A DNA stretch of 12,791 nucleotides from an uncultured Actinomyces sp. (GTDB lineage: Bacteria > Actinomycetota > Actinomycetes > Actinomycetales > Actinomycetaceae), in contig CALIZH010000131.1 in the NCBI GenBank assembly GCA_938028585.1, positions 1 to 12,791 of the forward strand, given 5' to 3'. Within the stretch, counting starts at the first letter, position 1. Every line of letters starts with the position of its first letter. Made by a program: the position numbers and the translations under genes. Below the pieces are notes generated by a model that was not told the DNA's origin, did not search any database, and worked only from the letters and a program-made list of their open reading frames with translations. Of this stretch, positions 5,547 through 11,851 are shown piece after piece.

Positions 5547-6570
5547 GGGTCCTCCTCAGGGCGTGGATACGACCCGCGAAAATAGCGGCTTCCCAAGCTA
5601 ATAGTGCAGTCAAAACAAGGGCCGATGGCCACAACACATAGCGCGAAGTTTGGATCGTATCGTTTGCATCGGCGATATTTCGAGCATTTTGAACCGAGGA
5701 TGAAGCTGCGGAGCTAATGGCGGAATCATTGGGCGAACGAACCATATCGATACCAAGTTTTTGAGCGATCTCATTCAGCTTCTTGACATCAATCTTCGAA
5801 ATCGCATCGGGGTTTCCGGGCTGGGAAAAATCTTTGATGTATTCAGGCTTCGAATCATCATTCTGCTTCCCTAGAGCGGCAACCTTCATCTTCCCGCCCT
5901 CTTCAGTTCCATAGCCGATGACCAAGCCCCCCGTCAGGAGCGGCTTGATCTTGTCCCACTGCTGAGAGTCGCCTCCGCCGGCACTTCTCCACGCAGAATT
6001 GTTCGAGGTCTCACCATCGGTGAACACGAAAAGCACGCGGGTATTTTCAGGATGCTTGTTTGCGGCTGCCTGCATTTCTTCCGCAATATACTGTGCGGGG
6101 CGATCCGGGGATGAACCTCGCGAAGAGGAACTCACTTCCTGAGTCAGTGTCGAAACAAAGGAACGAACCGCACCAAGGTCAGAGGTCAGAGGAAGCTCAG
6201 TATCGGCCTGGGAATCCCAGGTGATAATGCGATAACGAGCACCAGGAGCAGCTTGAAGGATCTGCTCAACATCGTGGCTCACGCCTTGAAGACGAGTCTT
6301 TCCACCTTCCCAATCCTCGGCGGCCATCGAACCGGTCCGGTCAATCGCAAGCCAGACCTCGACATTGGTCGTCACTTTTTGCGCTTCACCGGGAACTGAA
6401 GGCCCGATCAAGATGGAGAGCAGTGCGCAGGTAATAGCACCTCTGCGCACGAGGTCCGACGTTCTAAAGGGACGATGACGCCGGGCACTCCACCAGGAGA
6501 AGAAAGCGCACGCTGCAATGATCACAATGATGATTGCAACCGACATAAGGGGTCGGAAGGAGAGCGACAA
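5536..6570 (-). CDS. VWA domain membrane protein (second VWA of the MoxR cluster)
   Basis: About 344 residues counted from the TTG at 6570. Two N-terminal hydrophobic segments (about 9-28 and 43-60) are followed by a von Willebrand factor A domain and a C-terminal membrane helix near the end. The metal-ion site (MIDAS) reads DRTGS (77-81), with Thr where DxSxS has Ser, followed by AAEDW; the second metal-ligand motif is FTDGE (183-187). The SRGSSPDRP segment (150-158) probably carries the third MIDAS element. The start is ambiguous: TTG at 6570 has AGGAGG (6580-6575) at 4-base spacing, the same arrangement as the next gene; TTG at 6594 or ATG at 6546 are alternatives. It overlaps the TPR-like gene by 11 bases. 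Unlike the usual arrangement it is separated from VWA1 by the LAHTG surface-protein gene and has its own candidate promoter. Confidence 0.9.
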   Translation of the reverse strand: MSLSFRPLMSVAIIIVIIAACAFFSWWSARRHRPFRTSDLVRRGAITCALLSILIGPSVPGEAQKVTTNVEVWLAIDRTGSMAAEDWEGGKTRLQGVSHDVEQILQAAPGARYRIITWDSQADTELPLTSDLGAVRSFVSTLTQEVSSSSRGSSPDRPAQYIAEEMQAAANKHPENTRVLFVFTDGETSNNSAWRSAGGGDSQQWDKIKPLLTGGLVIGYGTEEGGKMKVAALGKQNDDSKPEYIKDFSQPGNPDAISKIDVKKLNEIAQKLGIDMVRSPNDSAISSAASSSVQNARNIADANDTIQTSRYVLWPSALVLTALLAWEAAIFAGRIHALRRTRAI

Positions 6571-6603
6571 TATTCCTCCTGCGGATCGGATCAAACACTG
6601 GCA

Positions 6604-6609
6604 AGTATA
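6604..6609 (-). promoter_or_regulatory. Candidate -10 box for VWA2 and the TPR-like gene
   Basis: TATACT on the minus strand, about 33 bases before the TTG at 6570, gives a short leader containing the AGGAGG ribosome binding site. No good -35 is seen at 16-18 bases. A local promoter is expected here because the upstream transcript should stop at the 8189-8222 terminator. Confidence 0.4.
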
Positions 6610-6645
6610 GTGCCCATCTCAAATTCATCCTCTTAGGGAAGCTAT

Positions 6646-6675
6646 TTGACATCTGAAGTGATCCATCGCTAAATT
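6646..6675 (+). promoter_or_regulatory. Promoter of the LAHTG surface-protein gene
   Basis: A consensus TTGACA (6646-6651) and TAAATT (6670-6675) are separated by 18 bases. Predicted transcription start is near 6682, giving a leader of about 47 bases that contains an inverted repeat and a GAGG ribosome binding site (6721-6724). It is divergent from the VWA2 promoter. Confidence 0.6.
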
Positions 6676-6679
6676 CATT

Positions 6680-6705
6680 TGTGTATCATGGTCTCCTGAT
6701 ACACA
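6680..6705. promoter_or_regulatory. Perfect 9-bp inverted repeat at the predicted transcription start
   Basis: TGTGTATCA (6680-6688), 8 bases, then TGATACACA (6697-6705). It starts 5 bases after the -10 box, so it is placed either as a repressor operator covering +1 or as a hairpin at the extreme 5' end of the mRNA, which could stabilise the transcript. I saw no second copy in the window. Confidence 0.55.
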
Positions 6706-6728
6706 CCACAAAGAATAATCGAGGCAAG

Positions 6729-8168
6729 ATGAAAACCCTCCGAAACATCGCCGCCGGTTCACTCGGACTGGCGCTCGTTTTTTCCTCTTTTACTGCCATT
6801 GATGCTCAGGCCGTTGAACGCGTTCCCGGACAAATCAATGGCGATCGCAGCTCCGGTTGCGTCGTTGACTGGACCGCACGCGCCATGCTCGATCAGAACA
6901 TGGACAATATTCCGGTCGGACTCCGAAAGGGCCCTTACTCAACTTCCGGCTTCATGGAGACCGTCCACCCCGACTACGGCAGCAAGGCCGTGCTTGAGAA
7001 CCACCACTGGTTCAACCCTGTGAGCGATGTCCAGTACTGGCGCATCCCGATCGGTGCCGAATTTGGGATCCTTCCTGGCGCAACCCTGACTGTGGATCTT
7101 CCCGACGACATGACCAACGTCCGTCTGATTAGCGACCTGAGCACCGAGGTCAAGAACGCCACGGTCGATGAGTTCATGGAGCGTCAGACCTTCGGAGCAC
7201 TGGCACGCAAGCTCGATTGGGATATTGTCCCCAACGCAACCCAGACCGATGCAGCGCGTAATATCTGGACTCTGACCTTCCCGAATGGTCTGCCGGAAGG
7301 CCACGCTGCGGTCGTTGAATTCGTCGGAACCGGTGACCGTACGAAGCACTACGAGGCAACCTCTCACTTCCGCGGCCTGCGCGAAACAGATGAGAAAGGC
7401 AACGCATGCCTGACGACTCCTGAGCCTGAACTCACTGTCGGACAGTGCCAAGCCGGAGTCGTTGGCCGCACGATTTTCTCGCCCTACTCGAAGGATATTG
7501 ACCTTCGCGAAAAGTACTCCGATCGCTGGCAGGGAACCGGCGCCCTCTGGGGCGAGGCCGGAGCTGACGGCTGGGATCCTTCACGCCAGTACTCTGATGC
7601 CGCCGGCGCAACACGTCGTATGCGCTTCTATGCTGCAACCAAGCGCGAGCTGAACAATGCAACGATGACCGTCAGCGCTCCCCAGGGCGCAACCTTCGAC
7701 GAGGCCTCGATCGCCTCTGCATTGACCCCCGGCGGCGGCGCTCTTGTCAGCAATGGCTTCTCACAGTCGGTGACGGAAACTCCCGCCCTAACCGTGAGTG
7801 CCGATAAAAAGACTCTGACCTTCACGATTGCACATATGCCGGAGAACTCCTCCTTCAGCGTTGAGGTGAACGCTGTGCTCACCGGCGAGAAGGCACACCA
7901 GACCCCGACCTCGAAGCCCATGGTCTTCTTCCACACCTTGGTTGGTTCCATCCCCGGATGCGAGGTCTCGCCGACTCCGACCACCCCGGCAACTGAGCCC
8001 ACTCCCGACAAGCCTCAGGAGCCCAACAAGCCAGAAAACCCCAAGGCTGAAAACCCGAAGAAGGCAGGCCCTCTGGCACACACCGGTGCTACGAGCGGAA
8101 TGGTTCTGGGCGCAGCAGGAATGACCCTGATTGCTGGTCTTCTTGCAGCTAAGCGTCGCAAGGCCTAA
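6729..8168 (+). CDS. Cell-wall-anchored surface protein with LAHTG sorting signal
   Basis: A 479-residue secreted protein. A signal peptide (residues 1-28, MKTLRNIAAG..., cleavage likely after AQA) leads to an ectodomain with only four Cys: 44, 227, 240 and 411. These bracket two similarly sized modules (about 44-227 and 240-411) that share TLTF-(3-4)-LPEG/MPEN followed by VVEFVGTG or VEVNAVLTG, and an earlier ATLTVDLP / ATMTVSAP strand; I read this as an internal duplication of beta-rich, possibly Ig-like modules. A Pro/Glu/Lys-rich wall-spanning stretch (about 414-447) precedes LAHTG (449-453), a hydrophobic segment and the tail KRRKA. LAXTG is the class E sortase motif; no sortase gene is in the window. 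I do not recognise the ectodomain family. The ATG at 6729 is chosen for its signal peptide and GAGG site (6721-6724). It is transcribed against the flanking MoxR/VWA genes. Confidence 0.9.
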   Translation: MKTLRNIAAGSLGLALVFSSFTAIDAQAVERVPGQINGDRSSGCVVDWTARAMLDQNMDNIPVGLRKGPYSTSGFMETVHPDYGSKAVLENHHWFNPVSDVQYWRIPIGAEFGILPGATLTVDLPDDMTNVRLISDLSTEVKNATVDEFMERQTFGALARKLDWDIVPNATQTDAARNIWTLTFPNGLPEGHAAVVEFVGTGDRTKHYEATSHFRGLRETDEKGNACLTTPEPELTVGQCQAGVVGRTIFSPYSKDIDLREKYSDRWQGTGALWGEAGADGWDPSRQYSDAAGATRRMRFYAATKRELNNATMTVSAPQGATFDEASIASALTPGGGALVSNGFSQSVTETPALTVSADKKTLTFTIAHMPENSSFSVEVNAVLTGEKAHQTPTSKPMVFFHTLVGSIPGCEVSPTPTTPATEPTPDKPQEPNKPENPKAENPKKAGPLAHTGATSGMVLGAAGMTLIAGLLAAKRRKA

Positions 8169-8188
8169 GCGCTTCAGGCAATAAATCA

Positions 8189-8222
8189 TTGTGGGGCCGC
8201 AGCTGATGCTGCGGCCCCACAA
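8189..8222. terminator. Bidirectional terminator between the surface protein and VWA1 genes
   Basis: A perfect 15-bp, GC-rich stem (8189-8203 with 8208-8222) closes a TGAT loop. On the minus strand it is followed by TGATTTATTG, a fair U-rich tail; on the plus strand the tail is short (TGTATTC). It lies 21 bases after the surface-protein stop codon and about 100 bases after the convergent VWA1 stop, so it probably ends both transcripts. Confidence 0.8.
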
Positions 8223-8261
8223 ATGTATTCACGAGCAACCGAGGCAGGCTCAAAGAATGCT

Positions 8262-8293
8262 GTCTAAGCCCCTACTTCGTCTAAGCCCCTACT
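8262..8293. repeat. 15-bp tandem direct repeat
   Basis: GTCTAAGCCCCTACT occurs perfectly at 8262-8276 and again at 8279-8293, separated by TC (period 17). It lies between the bidirectional terminator and the end of VWA1. Function unknown; slippage duplication or a remnant of an insertion are possible. Confidence 0.8.
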
Positions 8294-8324
8294 AAAGGAT
8301 CCCGCTCCGTCTCTTTCCTGGGCC

Positions 8325-9338
8325 TCAGAGCTTGGCAAAACCAACAAGCCCAAGGAAGGCCACGATGGCAACTGCTAGCCAGGCCACGGGAGTATTGACG
8401 CGGTCAGTAACCGTGACGCGAGCATCGCCCTCAACCTCGCGTTTCTGCTGGGCCTCGATATTTTGAATAATCGAATCCACTGTGCCGGAGCTCGACATCG
8501 TATAGAACTCGCCACCGGTGGACTCAACCTGGTTCTTCATATCTTCGCCCTCAGTGGTCAGCGTCGAACCCGGGTAGAGGCCGATAACCTCAACCTTCTG
8601 ACGCTTCGCAAAGTCAATTGCTTCCTTGAGGGAATACAAGCCTTCACCATTGACTTCATTATCCGAGGCCAAAATAATCGTCCGCGAGCGCTCTTGATCT
8701 GTGTGGTCAAAACCAAGCACACAGGATGCAAGACCATCACCGATGAGGGATGCTGCTTGCTCATCGGGATCGTCAGTTCCCTCAAGATACCGAGCAAGAT
8801 CATTGGTGATCCGGTATCCGTTCGAGGTCTTCGAAATAACGCCATTCCTCAGGAGCGAACTCAAGGTATCGAGGTTGTCGTTCACCATCGTGTAATCATC
8901 AGTCAGCGGGAACTTCCGAACCGAACGAGCATTCCACAGGTACAAAGACACACGCTCGCCATTGAAGTGCTCAACAAGGCTCTTGAAGGCATCACCGATT
9001 TCGCCGTCATATTCCAGCATCGAACCTGATGCATCTAGGCATAGAACGATATCTCGCGAGGCTAGGCGACGGTCATCAACTCGACGGTCAACGGGGTTTG
9101 CAGCGACGACAGAAAGCGCTACGGCAGCAGCACAAAAAACAGCAAGCAAACCAGCAACCGCCATACGCGTGCGGCGCATCAATGCGCGGTAACGCGGTAA
9201 GTCACGTACGTAACCGGTATTGGCAACCCAGCCTCGACGTTCCCTCGCATGAAGACGTAGACCGACCCGCCACCAGCCAAAAGCTGCGGCGACGGCAATA
9301 ACACCCAAGACGACGGCAATGAGGTACCCATACCTCAT
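8325..9338 (-). CDS. VWA domain membrane protein (first VWA of the MoxR cluster)
   Basis: A 337-residue protein: membrane helices at about 5-22 and 60-80, a VWA domain, and a C-terminal helix (about 316-335) ending in GFAKL. This is the usual topology of VWA proteins encoded next to moxR (BatA-like), with the VWA domain outside the membrane. The MIDAS motif is intact: DASGS (102-106) in the stretch IVLCLDASGSM; IGDGLAS (199-205) probably gives the middle element and LASDNEVNG (223-231) the Asp-containing last element. The ATG at 9338 overlaps the stop of the preceding gene as ATGA. The family role is binding a client or partner through a metal-bridged acidic residue, driven by the MoxR ATPase. 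Transcription should end at 8222-8189, separating it from VWA2. Confidence 0.92.
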   Translation of the reverse strand: MRYGYLIAVVLGVIAVAAAFGWWRVGLRLHARERRGWVANTGYVRDLPRYRALMRRTRMAVAGLLAVFCAAAVALSVVAANPVDRRVDDRRLASRDIVLCLDASGSMLEYDGEIGDAFKSLVEHFNGERVSLYLWNARSVRKFPLTDDYTMVNDNLDTLSSLLRNGVISKTSNGYRITNDLARYLEGTDDPDEQAASLIGDGLASCVLGFDHTDQERSRTIILASDNEVNGEGLYSLKEAIDFAKRQKVEVIGLYPGSTLTTEGEDMKNQVESTGGEFYTMSSSGTVDSIIQNIEAQQKREVEGDARVTVTDRVNTPVAWLAVAIVAFLGLVGFAKL

Positions 9339-9817
9339 TTCTTCACCACCTCCCGCGCGTAATCCATGACGAATGCGGGATCGAACTGAGTTTCTTTGCC
9401 ATTGGCCTCTGAGTCTGCTTTAAAGCTGTCCTCGCAGGCAGAAAGAGCATCCGCAAGATCAGGCCATGTGGGAATGAGCTTTCGGATCTCAGACACGGTT
9501 GCAGTCTCAAGATCGCGACCGGTACGTTCAGTGCCCAGCGCGCGCAAAATACCCGCGACTGCCAAGTGCACCCCGCGGTCATCCAAGTCGCCCGTGTTCA
9601 AGCGCCCCTCGACCTCGTCAATGAAGCCCAGGTAGCGCTGACGACGCTTCTCATCCAAGGGAATAAGTGCGATCTGATTCTGCTCCTGCAAACGGTTCGA
9701 GCGCAGCCAGCGGATCAGCCACACTCCTACCCACACCAGGACAAGAGCCAGAAGCAAGACTCCAATAATCCACATCCAGTTCGGGTAGTTGAGAACCTCG
9801 CGCAATTCACCGGACAC
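9335..9817 (-). CDS. Small one-TM protein of the MoxR/VWA cluster (DUF4381-like by position)
   Basis: About 160 residues from the GTG at 9817. One membrane helix (about 14-37, WMWIIGVLLLALVLVWVGVWLIRW in two parts) precedes a cytoplasmic-type helical domain with LDEKRRQRYLGFIDEVEGRL, VHLAVAGILRALGTERTG, LETATVSEIRKLIP and a C-terminal DPAFVMDYAREVVKK. In many moxR-DUF58-VWA operons this slot is held by a DUF4381 protein of similar size and topology; the match here is by position and architecture, not by a motif I can confirm. GTG at 9817 is chosen because it follows a purine-rich AAAGGGAAA stretch and overlaps the DUF58 gene by 11 bases; a longer frame to 9877 would overlap it by 71. It overlaps VWA1 by 4 bases. 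Confidence 0.8.
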   Translation of the reverse strand: MSGELREVLNYPNWMWIIGVLLLALVLVWVGVWLIRWLRSNRLQEQNQIALIPLDEKRRQRYLGFIDEVEGRLNTGDLDDRGVHLAVAGILRALGTERTGRDLETATVSEIRKLIPTWPDLADALSACEDSFKADSEANGKETQFDPAFVMDYAREVVKK

Positions 9818-10775
9818 GACTTTCCCTTTCCAATGCGGAGAGAAGAGTGCGAACAACCTGATCACTGGACGAAACACTCACGCGGGTAATCCCCGGGATC
9901 TCAAGGAATTGACGCACTGCAGTTCGGCTTTGGTCGGCTCGCGCGGCGGCCTCGGCAGCAATCTGGCTATCCCCCAAAAGGAAGTCGGGAAGCGGGCCAG
10001 CGTCGACATCCACGATCCGAGTGCCCGCGGGGAGCTGCGTCGGATCCGCATCTGCAACCTGCATGATGAGCAAGCGGTGGTGGACGCTCAGGCGCTTGAG
10101 CAATTCCCGTGCACGAGGCGTGGGCTGGGGATGCGTTTCATCCGTGACCAAAACAATCAGGGAGCGACGGTAGGTTGCCGCCTGCACGCGAGCAAGAAGG
10201 GTTTCGAGATCCGAAGAGGGCGAGCGCAGGTCAATATCTTCCTCGAGGCGTCGCAGAATGAGTTCGATATGCGCATTTCCCGATCGCGCGGGCATGTGCC
10301 GCATACGTCCTTGGCAGCCCGACACCAAACCCACCTGGTCACCGCGGCTAGAGGCAAGCCATGCGACGACCTGACAAATCGTCAATGCAATCGCTTCTTT
10401 ACTTTCACCCGAAGGGGCAAGTGCACTCATCGAGCGACCGGTATCAACAACCAGCATGACCTGAACATTCGCACTGGCTTCAAATCGCTTAACGATGGGC
10501 TTTCCAGCACGAGCGGTAGCCGCCCAGTCGATATCTTTGACATCATCGCCGGGCTTGTATTCGGCCATGTCCATAAATTCCCAGCCTTGCCCGGCACGCG
10601 CAGAATAGTGCTGGCCCTCCATCAAGGAGAGCAGCTTGCGCAAGATCGGAAGCTGAGTTCGACCGCCCAGAGCACGCAGCTGTGCGTTATTCGCGTGCGC
10701 TTTTTGATGCTGGTCGACGTCACCGAGGGTCTGAGACGCGCCCTCAACGACCCCCTTCTTCAGGATTGGGCTCAC
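9807..10775 (-). CDS. DUF58 domain protein of the MoxR/VWA cluster
   Basis: A 322-residue protein, apparently soluble: no signal peptide or membrane helix is visible, unlike the larger DUF58 proteins with two N-terminal helices. The DUF58 signature is clear: EYKPGDDVKDIDWAATAR (72-89) and KPIVKRFEA (92-100). A degenerate VWA-like fold follows, with VVDTGRSMS (109-117, a DxGxS form of the MIDAS motif) and LIVLVTDETHP later on. DUF58 proteins accompany MoxR ATPases almost invariably and are regarded as adaptors or substrates-delivery partners; mechanism is unresolved. The start is GTG at 10775, overlapping the MoxR stop as GTGA, so the two are translationally coupled. It overlaps the next gene by 11 bases. 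Confidence 0.92.
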   Translation of the reverse strand: MSPILKKGVVEGASQTLGDVDQHQKAHANNAQLRALGGRTQLPILRKLLSLMEGQHYSARAGQGWEFMDMAEYKPGDDVKDIDWAATARAGKPIVKRFEASANVQVMLVVDTGRSMSALAPSGESKEAIALTICQVVAWLASSRGDQVGLVSGCQGRMRHMPARSGNAHIELILRRLEEDIDLRSPSSDLETLLARVQAATYRRSLIVLVTDETHPQPTPRARELLKRLSVHHRLLIMQVADADPTQLPAGTRIVDVDAGPLPDFLLGDSQIAAEAAARADQSRTAVRQFLEIPGITRVSVSSSDQVVRTLLSALERESRVR

Positions 10776-11761
10776 GGTACCGCTACCGCGTTGAAGACGG
10801 CGTCGATCAAGCCATCAACCGAAATCTCATCGGCCATCGCATCGAAGGTGCGAATGATGCGGTGGCGAAGAATCGCGTGACGAAGCTTCTTAATATCATC
10901 AGGCATCACGTAGTTGCGGCCGGCCATCAGCGCCACAGCTTGGCTCACGCGCATGAGAGCAATACCGCCGCGAGGCGATGCGCCCACTCGCACATGCTGC
11001 GAGAAACCGGGAAGCGGGTTGGGTCCCATTCCTCGAGTGGTATTGATGATGTCGACGATGTAAGCCTTCAAAGTATCGTGTAGGAAGACACGCCTGGTCA
11101 TCTGCTGGAGGAAAGTCAGATCTTCCAGGGAGATGGGCTCCGCATCGATGGGCTTGTCCATAGTCCCCGCTTCGATGCGGTTAAGAACCTCAAGCTCCTC
11201 CAAGGGCTTGGGGTAGGTGATGATTTCTTTCATCAAGAAGCGGTCCATCTGCGCTTCGGGAAGCACGTAGGTTCCTTCTTCTTCAATGGGGTTCTGAGTG
11301 GCCATCACCATGAAGGGCTTGGGCAGCGGATAGACAATTCCACCAATGGTGGTCTGCCCTTCCTGCATGGCCTCGAGCATGGCAGATTGGGTCTTTGCCG
11401 ATGAACGGTTGATTTCATCGAGAAGCACGATATTGGCGTGGACGGGTCCCAGTTCCGTTGTCATTTCATTTTCGGCCTGGTTCCAGATACGCGTACCAAC
11501 AATGTCGTTCGGCATCAGGTCTGGGGTGCATTGAATGCGGTGGAATGAACCCGAAATTGCCTGTGCAATCGTTTGAGCAGCCGTAGTCTTTGCCAAACCG
11601 GGGACAGATTCCATCAGGATGTGTCCCTGAGCCAACAGGCCAACAATCAGGGTTTCACGAAGGTTTTCTTGGCCGACAACGCGCTCTGAGAAGATCTTCT
11701 GGATACGGTCCAGGAGCTCTTTGCTGCGTTTGAGCTCATCATCGGTGAGATAAGTGGACAT
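10772..11761 (-). CDS. moxR: MoxR family AAA+ ATPase
   Basis: A 329-residue cytoplasmic AAA+ ATPase of standard MoxR length. Motifs are all present: VVGQ (28-31) at the domain entrance, Walker A SVPGLAKT (52-59), CTPDLMPNDIVG (78-89, MoxR-specific), Walker B IVLLDEINR (111-119), sensor 1 MATQNP (153-158) with IEEEGTYVLPEAQMDRF (159-175) carrying the arginine finger region, and sensor 2 ASPRGG in the C-terminal lid. MoxR proteins use ATP hydrolysis to remodel partner proteins together with VWA proteins. The ATG at 11761 has AGGAG at 11774-11770 with 8-base spacing. It is the first gene of the coupled set moxR-DUF58-TM-VWA1; a candidate promoter lies in the 90-base gap upstream. Confidence 0.96.
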   Translation of the reverse strand: MSTYLTDDELKRSKELLDRIQKIFSERVVGQENLRETLIVGLLAQGHILMESVPGLAKTTAAQTIAQAISGSFHRIQCTPDLMPNDIVGTRIWNQAENEMTTELGPVHANIVLLDEINRSSAKTQSAMLEAMQEGQTTIGGIVYPLPKPFMVMATQNPIEEEGTYVLPEAQMDRFLMKEIITYPKPLEELEVLNRIEAGTMDKPIDAEPISLEDLTFLQQMTRRVFLHDTLKAYIVDIINTTRGMGPNPLPGFSQHVRVGASPRGGIALMRVSQAVALMAGRNYVMPDDIKKLRHAILRHRIIRTFDAMADEISVDGLIDAVFNAVAVP

Positions 11762-11796
11762 TCAGGAAACTCCTGGCTCATTGAATAATTACGAAT

Positions 11797-11825
11797 ATCT
11801 TACTGTTTTTTAGAAGCGCATTCAG
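11797..11825 (-). promoter_or_regulatory. Candidate promoter of moxR
   Basis: On the minus strand TAAGAT (11802-11797) follows a poor -35 (CTGAAT, 11825-11820) at 17-base spacing. A start near 11790 would give a 29-base leader with the AGGAG site. The -35 is weak, so co-transcription from the upstream gene is equally possible. Confidence 0.35.
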
Positions 11826-11851
11826 GTTCGCGAGTCACAGGTCTTTCCCAA

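Noticed and set aside
6681..6728. GTG at 6681 as start of the surface protein
   Set aside because: It lies inside the inverted repeat at the predicted transcription start, has no ribosome binding site, and would bury the signal peptide behind 16 polar residues.
9789..10880. 363-codon plus-strand frame opposite DUF58 and moxR
   Set aside because: It lies antisense to two genes with well-recognised motifs and shows no domain; a shadow of high-GC codon use.
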